Of a stretch of DNA of 6,499 bases, positions 1-6,197 are shown one piece after another. Source of the stretch: Rhodobiaceae bacterium UBA7378 (GTDB taxonomy: Bacteria; Pseudomonadota; Alphaproteobacteria; RS24); the NCBI GenBank assembly GCA_002469805.1, contig DKNW01000088.1, forward strand, positions 1 through 6,499, written 5' to 3'. Below the pieces are notes generated by a model, which did not search any database, was not told the origin of the DNA, and saw only the letters and a list, made by a program, of their open reading frames with translations. The position numbers and the translations under genes were made by a program. Within the stretch, counting starts at the first letter, position 1; each line of letters starts with the position of its first letter.

Positions 1-1
1 G

Positions 2-70
2 AATACGAATGCTGATTTCAGGGACGCGTTAGAGCAGGTGCAGAGCAGGCTTTCTCAGAGCTTAAGGTAA
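2..70 (+). CDS. Possible C-terminal tail of an unidentified protein (partial, enters from left edge)
   Basis: The second forward frame is open from the window edge to a TAA at 68-70 and gives 22 residues, NTNADFRDALEQVQSRLSQSLR. The composition is polar and amphipathic, as in the terminal helix of a soluble protein. The other forward frames stop earlier, and the minus strand is broken by several stops here. With only 22 codons, an open frame could be chance. The position, shortly before a tRNA 3' end and reading towards it, would suit the end of a tyrosine recombinase gene of an integrated element. However, no catalytic motif is visible, so the family is not recognised. Confidence 0.25.
   Translation, partial: NTNADFRDALEQVQSRLSQSLR
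31..49. repeat. Direct repeat pair of AGAGCAGG, 11-bp period
   Basis: AGAGCAGG occurs at 31-38 and again at 42-49, a start-to-start distance of 11 bp, so both copies face the same side of the helix. Together with the TGCTCCA pair at 79-96 they form a mirrored set around position 63: GAGCA at 32 and 43 matches TGCTC at 90 and 79 exactly. The pair overlaps the possible coding tail at 2-70. The arrangement resembles paired protein-binding sites, for example integrase arm sites, but that role is inferred. Confidence 0.5.
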
Positions 71-78
71 AACTTCGC

Positions 79-96
79 TGCTCCAATTATGCTCCA
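79..96. repeat. Direct repeat pair of TGCTCCA, 11-bp period
   Basis: TGCTCCA occurs at 79-85 and 90-96, separated by ATTA, again with an 11-bp period. Read on the minus strand it is TGGAGCA-TAAT-TGGAGCA. The GAGCA core is the inverse of the pair at 31-49, and both pairs are centred on position 63. They lie in non-coding DNA about 130 bp from the tRNA-Arg 3' end. A DNA-binding array is the simplest reading. Nothing in the sequence identifies the protein. Confidence 0.55.
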
Positions 97-177
97 CTAA
101 GGTCCCAGTAGCACCCCTTGCAGACCTTCCTGGCGAATTTGACAGATAAGCCAGTAGCCAATACCGTGTTCAAGATT

Positions 178-198
178 CCAGCGGTTTTGCTGGTTTTT
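178..198 (+). terminator. Small hairpin plus T-tract, candidate intrinsic terminator
   Basis: CCAGC (178-182) pairs with GCTGG (189-193) around the loop GGTTTT, followed by TTTTT (194-198). The U-tract is correctly placed only for transcription on the + strand, towards tRNA-Arg. It would end a transcript entering from the left before it runs antisense into the tRNA. The stem has only 5 bp, so it would be weak. No comparable T-tract for the minus-strand tRNA transcript is seen in bases 1-221. Confidence 0.35.
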
Positions 199-221
199 GC
201 AGGCATTTTCGTTTGCATGAC

Positions 222-298
<77 letters not shown>

Positions 299-307
299 TC
301 TATTCGG

Positions 308-313
308 TTTATA
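308..313 (-). promoter_or_regulatory. Candidate -10 box for tRNA-Arg
   Basis: On the minus strand TATAAA ends 9 bases before the tRNA 5' nucleotide, so a start would fall just ahead of the mature tRNA. No good -35 hexamer is found about 17 bases upstream, so this is a weak call. Read-through from the ABC gene is an equally good explanation for tRNA expression. Confidence 0.3.
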
Positions 314-337
314 GCCAGTCGTGATGTATTTGGCTAT
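311..337. repeat. 7-bp inverted repeat between ABC gene and tRNA-Arg
   Basis: ATAGCCA (311-317) and TGGCTAT (331-337) are perfect inverted repeats around a 13-base loop. On the minus-strand transcript they would form a hairpin between the ABC gene stop and the tRNA. No T-run follows, so it is not a classical terminator. It could be a processing structure or an operator, since one arm overlaps the candidate -10 box of the tRNA. Confidence 0.45.
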
Positions 338-353
338 CCCTTTGCGGGCTCGC

Positions 354-1304
354 TTAAAGCGACGACGGCCCGGTCAGTTTCATAAACACAGTTTCAAGAT
401 CGGCGCCCTCGCTGCCAATATCGGCTATTTCAATGCCACTACCCTGAATTTGCGCAAGCACGTCACCGGCTGCTTGCTGGCCTGGATTATACTGCACGGC
501 CAGCTGGCCATCATCGCGCAATATGCAATCGAGACCGCTAATGATGGGTGCAGCGTCCAGCTGTGCCGATGGCCGGATGACAAGGGTTTTGTTATCAATC
601 TGGTGCAACAAATTCTGTGTGCTATCGCAGGCAACCAGCGTGCCATTATCGATAATGCCAATCGTGTCGCAAAGTTCCTCGGCCTCTTCAAGATAATGCG
701 TGGTGAGCATAATCGTGACACCCTGCCGGTTCAGCTCAATCACATAATCCCAGAGCTGCCGGCGCAGTTCGATGTCCACGCCCGCGGTCGGCTCGTCCAA
801 AACCAGTACAGGCGGGTTATGAACCATGGCTTTGGCGACAAGAAGCCGGCGGCGCATACCTCCCGACAGCGTGCGCGCATAGGCTTGGGCTTTATCGGCC
901 AGCCCCATGGCAGACAGAATTTCCATGGTTCGCCGCTGGCGGCGGGGCACGCCATATAGCCCGGCTTGCAGGTTCATAATCTCCGCTGGTGTGAAAAACG
1001 GGTCGATACTGAGTTCTTGTGGCACGATACCGATCGAGGCCCGCGCTTGGCGAGGGTTGGCATCAATGTCGAAACCCCAGATATTAGCACTGCCGGAAGA
1101 CTTAATAACCAGCCCTGCCAAAATATTGATAAAGGTGGATTTACCCGCGCCATTGGGCCCCAATAATCCAAAAATGGCGCCGCGCGGAATGTCGAGGTCT
1201 ACACCTTTCAACGCCTGCTTGGCAGGCTGGTTGCCGCCGGCCTTATAGGTCTTTTCAAGCCCGCGCGCGGAAAGCGCGACAGGCGGTTGCTGGTCATGAC
1301 GCAT
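354..1304 (-). CDS. yadG: ABC-2 type transporter ATP-binding protein, YadG family
   Basis: Cytoplasmic ATPase subunit of an ABC-2 exporter; the substrate is unknown. The 316-residue protein has one nucleotide-binding domain. Visible motifs are Walker A GPNGAGKST (49-57), Q-loop Q96, signature LSGGM (146-150), Walker B VLVLDE (166-171), D-loop AGVD (174-177) and the H-loop in TTHYLEEAEEL with H203. The run from LDEPTAGVDIELRR through the H-loop closely matches E. coli YadG (about 308 residues), and a C-terminal tail of about 90 residues is also as expected for that family. I chose the ATG at 1304 because GGGAGGAG lies six bases upstream; a GTG nine codons earlier has no such site. Family members normally work with a separate membrane permease (YadH type), often the next gene. 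Here the next feature downstream is tRNA-Arg and no permease is visible. The gene is divergent from polA. Confidence 0.93.
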   Translation of the reverse strand: MRHDQQPPVALSARGLEKTYKAGGNQPAKQALKGVDLDIPRGAIFGLLGPNGAGKSTFINILAGLVIKSSGSANIWGFDIDANPRQARASIGIVPQELSIDPFFTPAEIMNLQAGLYGVPRRQRRTMEILSAMGLADKAQAYARTLSGGMRRRLLVAKAMVHNPPVLVLDEPTAGVDIELRRQLWDYVIELNRQGVTIMLTTHYLEEAEELCDTIGIIDNGTLVACDSTQNLLHQIDNKTLVIRPSAQLDAAPIISGLDCILRDDGQLAVQYNPGQQAAGDVLAQIQGSGIEIADIGSEGADLETVFMKLTGPSSL

Positions 1305-1450
1305 GATAAACTCCTCCCCACCATGTAGCACTTGATGCAGGGGTTCGGCAAACGGCCTGACAGTTCTTGGGGACGGAATTTGACGGCGGGTTCTTTCAGG
1401 CGTGATCTCTGCTAAAATTTGGTGACTTCAAGTTGCACAAGGATATTCCC
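1305..1450. promoter_or_regulatory. Divergent intergenic region of the ABC ATPase gene and polA
   Basis: This 146-bp spacer must hold both promoters. For polA, TAAAAT at 1413-1418 is a fair -10 box, but the hexamer about 16 bases upstream (TTCTTT, 1391-1396) is a poor -35. TTGACG at 1380-1385 is a good -35 in isolation but lies too far from that -10 and has no good -10 at normal spacing. GTTCTT occurs twice (1363-1368, 1390-1395), and GCCTGA (1355-1360) is inverted as TCAGGC (1396-1401). I see no convincing promoter for the ABC gene, whose ribosome-binding site occupies 1311-1318. Confidence 0.35.
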
Positions 1451-4321
1451 ATGGCATCTGCCCCCCAACTCGGCGCTGGCGATCACCTCTATCTGGTAGA
1501 CGGCTCTGGTTATATTTTCCGGGCCTATCACGCCCTGCCGCCTTTGACCCGTAAATCAGACGGATTGCCCGTCGGCGCGGTGTCGGGCTTTTGCAATATG
1601 CTGGTCAAATTGCTCGACGAAATGAATGAGGCCGAAACACCGACGCATCTGGCTGTGATATTCGATGCATCCGGGCGCAGTTTCAGAAATGACATCTACC
1701 CAGAATACAAAGCGCACCGGCCGCCGGCACCCGAAGATTTGGTACCGCAATTTCCGTTGGTACGCGAAGCTGTGCGGGCGTTCAACATCCCGGCTATCGA
1801 AAAAGAAGGCTTCGAGGCGGACGACCTAATTGCCACATATGCCGACACTGCGGCTCAAGCCGGCGCGCGCGTCACGATTGTGTCATCTGATAAAGACCTG
1901 ATGCAGCTGGTCGGCGGCACGGTCGATATGGTCGACACAATGAAAGATAAGAAGATCGATGCTGATGCCGTGGTCGAGAAATTCGGCGTTGGCCCTGAAC
2001 GCGTGATTGACGTGCAGGCGTTGGCTGGCGACAGCGTGGACAATGTGCCGGGTGTACCGGGGATCGGTATTAAGACGGCGGCGCAACTGATCGGCGATTA
2101 TGGCGATCTGGACGGTTTGCTAGCCCGGGCTGATGAAATCAAACAACCCAAGCGACGTGAGAACCTTGTGAATTTTGCTGATCAAGCGCGCATAAGCCGC
2201 GAGCTTGTAACTTTGCGCCGCGACGCGCCCATGCCCGTTGCGCTGGCTGAAATGGGTCGCCAGACGCCACTTGCTGGCACATTAATCGGCTTTCTGAAGG
2301 CGATGGAGTTCAATACGCTAACCCGCCGTATGGCCGAGCGTTATGATATGGATGCCGATGCGCATGAGGCGACTGACGCGCTGATGGCACGTAGTCTTGA
2401 TCCGGCGGTACCGGAAAAGGATGCTACACAGGCCGACCTAGTAGGAGGCCATCGCCCGCCGCCGGGTGACCTGCCCGCGCTCGATATTTCAAGCTATGCG
2501 TGTGTAACCCAAATAGAAGAGCTGCAAAATTGGGTTGCCCGGGCTGTTGAAGCGGGCGTTGTTGCGGTAGATACCGAAACCGATAGTCTGGATACGATGC
2601 AATGTCGGCTTGTTGGTGTGTCATTGGCTGTCGCCCCCGGAGATGCGTGTTATATCCCGCTCGCGCATGGGGTTGGTGACGGGCTTGACCTTGGCGCCGA
2701 GACGCCCGAACAACTGGACGAGAAAACCGTACTCGATATCTTGTCGCCGCTTCTGGAAAATGCGTCGGTTTTGAAAATACTGCAAAACGCCAAATTTGAC
2801 CTGCAAGTCCTTGGCCGTCGTGGTGTGGGGGTCGCGCCAGTTGACGACACAATGCTGATTTCTTATGCGCTGGGCGCGGGCGCGCATAGCCATGGGATGG
2901 ACGAGCTGGCGCAGCGTTTTCTCGATCATACGCCGATCCCGATTAAGGAATTGCTGGGTACGGGTAAATCGCAGATCACATTTGACCGCGTGCCTGTTGA
3001 CGAGGCAACCCGCTATGCGGCTGAAGATGCGGATATAACGTTGCGGCTCTGGCATCATTTAAAGCCACGGTTAGCGCCAGAAGGTGTGGCCAGTGTGTAT
3101 GAAAGCACCGAGCGCCCGCTGATCCAGGTGATAACGGACATGGAACGCGAAGGCGTGCTGATCGATCGCACGGTGTTGTCGCGACTTTCGGGTGAATTTG
3201 CCCAAAAAATGGCGGCGATGGAAGACGGGATATATAAGCTCGCCGGAGAGCAATTCAATATTGCCAGCCCGAAACAGCTTGGCGACATTCTGTTTGACAA
3301 AATGGGATTGGCGGGCGGCAAAAAGACGAAAACCGGCGCATGGGCCACGGGTGCCGAAGTGCTGGAGGGGCTGGCGGAAGGCGGCAATGACCTGGCAGCG
3401 ACGGTTTTGAACTGGCGCGCCCTTGCAAAGTTAAAGTCGACCTATACCGATGCGCTGCCCGATTTCATTAATCCTGACACGGGCCGGATCCATACATCTT
3501 ATTCAATGGCTTCGACAACCACGGGGCGGCTGTCTTCATCTGACCCGAACCTACAAAATATTCCGGTGCGCACCGAGGATGGCCGGCGCATTCGCACGGC
3601 GTTTGTGGCTGCGGCGGGTAATAAGTTGGTGAGTGCCGATTACAGCCAGATTGAATTGCGTATTTTGGCGCATATGGCACAAATCGACAGTTTGCGGCAA
3701 GCCTTTGCCGACGGGTTGGATATTCATGCCATGACAGCGTCGGAAATGTTCGGCGTGCCGGTGGCTGATATGGCACCAGATGTGCGCCGCCGGGCCAAGG
3801 CGATTAATTTCGGCATTATATACGGCATCTCCGCTTTTGGTCTGGCAAACCAGCTCGGCATATCGCGCAGTGAGGCCGCGGCCTATATCGACGCCTATTT
3901 CGAAAAATTTCCGGGCATCAAGGATTATATGGAAGCCACGAAAACCGAGGCCCGCGCGCAAGGTTATGTTTCCACCCTGTTTGGCCGGAAGGTACATTTG
4001 CGGGAGATTGACGCCAAAATACCGGCGCGACGTGCCTTTGCCGAACGTGCAGCTATCAATGCGCCCATCCAAGGCACGGCGGCTGATATTATCCGGCGTG
4101 CCATGATACGCCTGCCCGATACGCTGGCAAAGCTGCCCAGCGCTCGTATGCTGTTGCAGGTGCATGACGAGTTAATTTTTGAGGTTGCCGAAGAAGAGGC
4201 CGATGCGCTTATTGCGCATGTGAGCACAGTTATGGAACAGGCATGCCAGCCTCGCTTGACGCTGTCAGTGCCGCTGGTGGTTGATGCCTGCGCCGCAGAA
4301 AACTGGGATGAAGCTCACTAA
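1451..4321 (+). CDS. polA: DNA polymerase I (5' nuclease, 3'-5' proofreading exonuclease and polymerase)
   Basis: Family A DNA polymerase that removes RNA primers, fills gaps and carries out repair synthesis. It has 956 residues, close to E. coli Pol I (928). The 5' nuclease domain (about 1-295) keeps acidic metal-site motifs D17, D72, EADD (122-125), SSDKD (145-149) and GDSVDN (193-198), followed by the helix-hairpin-helix PGVPGIG. The proofreading domain (about 355-545) is intact: DTETD with D374 and E376, D450, and YAAED with Y522 and D526. The polymerase domain (about 560-956) has motif A DYSQIE (D730, E735), the O-helix with R779, K783, F787 and Y791, and motif C VHDE (H905, D906, E907). 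F787 corresponds to E. coli F762, so it lacks the Tyr change found in Taq-like enzymes. The ATG at 1451 has AAGGA seven bases upstream; an in-frame TTG at 1433 is less likely. The gene is monocistronic here and convergent with pckA. Confidence 0.98.
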   Translation: MASAPQLGAGDHLYLVDGSGYIFRAYHALPPLTRKSDGLPVGAVSGFCNMLVKLLDEMNEAETPTHLAVIFDASGRSFRNDIYPEYKAHRPPAPEDLVPQFPLVREAVRAFNIPAIEKEGFEADDLIATYADTAAQAGARVTIVSSDKDLMQLVGGTVDMVDTMKDKKIDADAVVEKFGVGPERVIDVQALAGDSVDNVPGVPGIGIKTAAQLIGDYGDLDGLLARADEIKQPKRRENLVNFADQARISRELVTLRRDAPMPVALAEMGRQTPLAGTLIGFLKAMEFNTLTRRMAERYDMDADAHEATDALMARSLDPAVPEKDATQADLVGGHRPPPGDLPALDISSYACVTQIEELQNWVARAVEAGVVAVDTETDSLDTMQCRLVGVSLAVAPGDACYIPLAHGVGDGLDLGAETPEQLDEKTVLDILSPLLENASVLKILQNAKFDLQVLGRRGVGVAPVDDTMLISYALGAGAHSHGMDELAQRFLDHTPIPIKELLGTGKSQITFDRVPVDEATRYAAEDADITLRLWHHLKPRLAPEGVASVYESTERPLIQVITDMEREGVLIDRTVLSRLSGEFAQKMAAMEDGIYKLAGEQFNIASPKQLGDILFDKMGLAGGKKTKTGAWATGAEVLEGLAEGGNDLAATVLNWRALAKLKSTYTDALPDFINPDTGRIHTSYSMASTTTGRLSSSDPNLQNIPVRTEDGRRIRTAFVAAAGNKLVSADYSQIELRILAHMAQIDSLRQAFADGLDIHAMTASEMFGVPVADMAPDVRRRAKAINFGIIYGISAFGLANQLGISRSEAAAYIDAYFEKFPGIKDYMEATKTEARAQGYVSTLFGRKVHLREIDAKIPARRAFAERAAINAPIQGTAADIIRRAMIRLPDTLAKLPSARMLLQVHDELIFEVAEEEADALIAHVSTVMEQACQPRLTLSVPLVVDACAAENWDEAH

Positions 4322-4329
4322 ACTACAAT

Positions 4330-4405
4330 ATAGTATTATTAATGCCTTCAATAAAATTCAAATTAGATACTAAATTGAAAATTAAAGAAGAATAAGTAAT
4401 ACTAT
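4330..4405. terminator. AT-rich concentric inverted repeats, candidate bidirectional terminator
   Basis: The 80-base gap between the converging polA and pckA stops is strikingly AT-rich. Outer arms 4330-4340 and 4395-4405 match at 10 of 11 positions, the odd one being a G-T wobble. Inside lies a 23-bp palindrome (4357-4379), TTCAA-A-TTAG around ATA with CTAA-A-TTGAA, one mismatch. The two share a centre within half a base (4367.5 and 4368). The outer right arm includes the pckA TAG stop. A shared transcription end for both genes is the natural reading, although a stem this poor in GC is unlike a classic intrinsic terminator. Confidence 0.5.
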
Positions 4406-6003
4406 TCAGCCGCAAGAGCCGCTGCACGCACATTATCATCAACATGCTCGATGAATTTGTCGAAGTTTTCAACAAACATACCAACTAGCTTGGCGGCCTG
4501 TTCATCATACGCTGAAGGATCGGCCCATGTATCGCGTGGGTTCAAGATTGATGTATCGACATCGGGCACCGAAACCGGCACATCAAAGCCGAAATTCTCA
4601 TCCGTGCGGAAATCGACCTCGTTTAAGCTGCCATCCAGTGCGGCTGATAATAATGCGCGGGTCTCGCGAATTGGCATGCGGTTTCCAGTGCCATAGGCAC
4701 CACCCGTCCAGCCGGTATTAACCAGCCAGCAGCTTGCGCCGTGTTCAGCAATTAAGTCGCGCAGCAGGTTGCCATATTCTGATGGGTGGCGCGGCATAAA
4801 CGGCGCGCCAAAGCATGTTGAGAAAGTGGCCTCCGGCTCGGTAACACCTTTTTCGGTGCCAGCCACTTTGGCTGTATAGCCTGACAAGAAATGATACATG
4901 GCCTGACTTGGCGTCAGGCGCGCAATTGGGGGCAGTACGCCGAATGCATCGGCGGTCAGCATGATAATATTGCTCGGATGCCCGGCGCGGCCTGTGTCAG
5001 ACGCGTTCGGAATAAAGGAAAGCGGGTAGGCACCACGAGAGTTTTCTGCCAGCGAATTGTCGAAAAAGTCCAGTTCGCGGGTTTCAGGGTCCATGACAAC
5101 ATTTTCCAGAACCGTGCCAAAACGCTGGGTTGTGGCGTAAATTTCCGGCTCGGCTTCCGGAGAGAGATTGATCATTTTGGCATAACAGCCGCCTTCGAAA
5201 TTAAACACGCCATTCTCCGACCAGCCATGCTCGTCATCGCCGACAAGAATACGATTGGGGTCCGCAGAAAGCGTTGTTTTACCCGTGCCGCTCAAACCAA
5301 AAAAGACGGCCGCGTCGCCGTCTTTGCTTTCATTCACCGAACAGTGCATCGGCATGACACGCTTGGCCGGCAATGTGAAGTTAAGCATTGAAAATACTGA
5401 CTTTTTAGTCTCTCCAGCATAGGATGTACCGGCAATTAGAACGATTTTGCGATCGAAATTGACGGCAATCACGGTTTCGGTGCGGCTGCCATGGCGGGCC
5501 GGGTCAGCTTTAAAGCTGGGGAAATTCATAATCACGAACTCAGGATCAAAATTGTCCAGTTCTTCGTGCTCTGGCTCAATCAGCAGGTTTTGAATAAATA
5601 GCGAATGCCAAGCTAGTTCCGTTACAACACGCGTGGCCAGGCGGTGGGTTATGTCGGCACCGCCGAACAAGTCCTGCACCAGCAATTCTTTGCCATCGGC
5701 ATGGTCGAGCATGTCGGCCAGCAATGCGTCGAAATTCTCAGGCGTCATTGACTTATTATTGTCCCACCACACGCAATCTTCGGTGGTTGCATCGCGCACG
5801 ATAAATTTATCTTGCGCTGACCGGCCGGTATGTTGACCTGTTTTGACGAGCAGCGGGCCGTTTCCGGCAATTTCACCTTCGCCGCGGGCCAGCGCCATTT
5901 CATAAATTTCGGCAGGGCGCAGGTTCCAATGGACAGCCTTAGCTTTGCCAAGCCCTTGTCCGTCAATGCCATTTTTACTGATATGAAAGCCACTCTGTTT
6001 CAT
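4402..6003 (-). CDS. pckA: Phosphoenolpyruvate carboxykinase (ATP)
   Basis: Cytosolic ATP-dependent PEPCK (EC 4.1.1.49) converts oxaloacetate and ATP to PEP, CO2 and ADP, the entry to gluconeogenesis when cells grow on organic acids. The protein has 533 residues, the normal length (E. coli about 540). R61 in TGRSAQDKF and R323 match the substrate-binding arginines. K201, H220 and D257 (in GDDEHGW) match the Mn2+ ligands K213, H232 and D269 of E. coli. The kinase P-loop GLSGTGKTT spans 236-244, followed by FNFEGGCYAK (268-276, N-terminal F at 267). The P-loop class and length separate it from GTP-type PEPCK. The ATG at 6003 has GGGAGGAGC (6020-6012) nine bases upstream. The gene has its own promoter at 6051-6079, is divergent from chvI and converges on polA. 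pckA beside chvI-chvG is a recurrent alphaproteobacterial arrangement. Confidence 0.98.
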   Translation of the reverse strand: MKQSGFHISKNGIDGQGLGKAKAVHWNLRPAEIYEMALARGEGEIAGNGPLLVKTGQHTGRSAQDKFIVRDATTEDCVWWDNNKSMTPENFDALLADMLDHADGKELLVQDLFGGADITHRLATRVVTELAWHSLFIQNLLIEPEHEELDNFDPEFVIMNFPSFKADPARHGSRTETVIAVNFDRKIVLIAGTSYAGETKKSVFSMLNFTLPAKRVMPMHCSVNESKDGDAAVFFGLSGTGKTTLSADPNRILVGDDEHGWSENGVFNFEGGCYAKMINLSPEAEPEIYATTQRFGTVLENVVMDPETRELDFFDNSLAENSRGAYPLSFIPNASDTGRAGHPSNIIMLTADAFGVLPPIARLTPSQAMYHFLSGYTAKVAGTEKGVTEPEATFSTCFGAPFMPRHPSEYGNLLRDLIAEHGASCWLVNTGWTGGAYGTGNRMPIRETRALLSAALDGSLNEVDFRTDENFGFDVPVSVPDVDTSILNPRDTWADPSAYDEQAAKLVGMFVENFDKFIEHVDDNVRAAALAAE

Positions 6004-6050
6004 TACGGATTGCTCCTCCCGCCGCGTAAAACCACAAGTTTCGAAGCGCG

Positions 6051-6079
6051 ACTATATGCACAATGACGCAGCAGTGCAA
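6051..6079 (-). promoter_or_regulatory. Sigma-70-type promoter of pckA
   Basis: On the minus strand, TTGCAC (6079-6074) is followed by a 17-base spacer and TATAGT (6056-6051). Both hexamers are near consensus and the spacing is optimal. Transcription should begin near 6044, leaving a leader of about 40 bases before the pckA ATG, with the Shine-Dalgarno inside it. Confidence 0.65.
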
Positions 6080-6088
6080 GCAGACTGC
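6071..6088. promoter_or_regulatory. Dyad overlapping the pckA -35 box, candidate operator
   Basis: GCAGT (6071-6075) and ACTGC (6084-6088) form a perfect 5-bp dyad with an 8-base spacer, covering the whole -35 hexamer of the pckA promoter. A protein bound here would be expected to interfere with RNA polymerase. The arms are short, so chance is possible, and no regulator can be named from sequence alone. Confidence 0.3.
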
Positions 6089-6089
6089 C

Positions 6090-6111
6090 ACACGATAACC
6101 ACAATTCGTGT
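6090..6111. promoter_or_regulatory. Dyad upstream of pckA promoter, candidate regulator site
   Basis: ACACGA (6090-6095) and TCGTGT (6106-6111) are perfect 6-bp inverted arms separated by 10 bases, with centres 16 bp apart. The dyad lies directly upstream of the pckA -35 box, centred about 56 bases before the predicted start, where an activator could touch polymerase. It could equally serve chvI, whose own promoter is not evident. ChvI is an obvious candidate binder but this is inferred. Confidence 0.35.
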
Positions 6112-6197
6112 TAATGTTTTTACCAGCCGTGAAAGGGCGCAAACCGACACGCGCGCGGGACGCCCAGAACAGCTTAAGGAAGTGATGTAGAGGGCCG

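Noticed and set aside
111..116. GCACCC as a fragment of a duplicated tRNA-Arg acceptor end
   Set aside because: Only six bases match and the flanking bases differ, so it is too short to be an attachment-site duplication.
321..959. Forward 212-residue open frame opposite the ABC ATPase gene
   Set aside because: It lies wholly antisense to a gene with every ABC motif intact, and its own translation shows no recognisable domain. It is a codon-bias shadow.
1305..1331. GTG start nine codons upstream for the ABC ATPase
   Set aside because: The extra codons encode the Shine-Dalgarno GGGAGGAG serving the ATG at 1304, so the ATG is the better start.
1380..1418. TTGACG with TAAAAT as a polA promoter
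   Set aside because: The spacing between the hexamers is 27 bases, far from the usual 16-18, so they cannot act as one sigma-70 promoter.
1433..1450. TTG start six codons upstream for polA
   Set aside because: The ATG at 1451 has AAGGA at ideal spacing, and those bases lie within the six extra codons, which add nothing conserved.
3551..4165. Minus-strand 204-residue open frame inside polA
   Set aside because: It is antisense to the conserved polymerase domain, is rich in Arg, Gly and His as shadow frames are, and has no family resemblance or visible translation signal.
4891..5391. Forward 166-residue open frame opposite pckA
   Set aside because: It is antisense to the catalytic core of pckA, including the P-loop region, and no independent coding evidence is seen.
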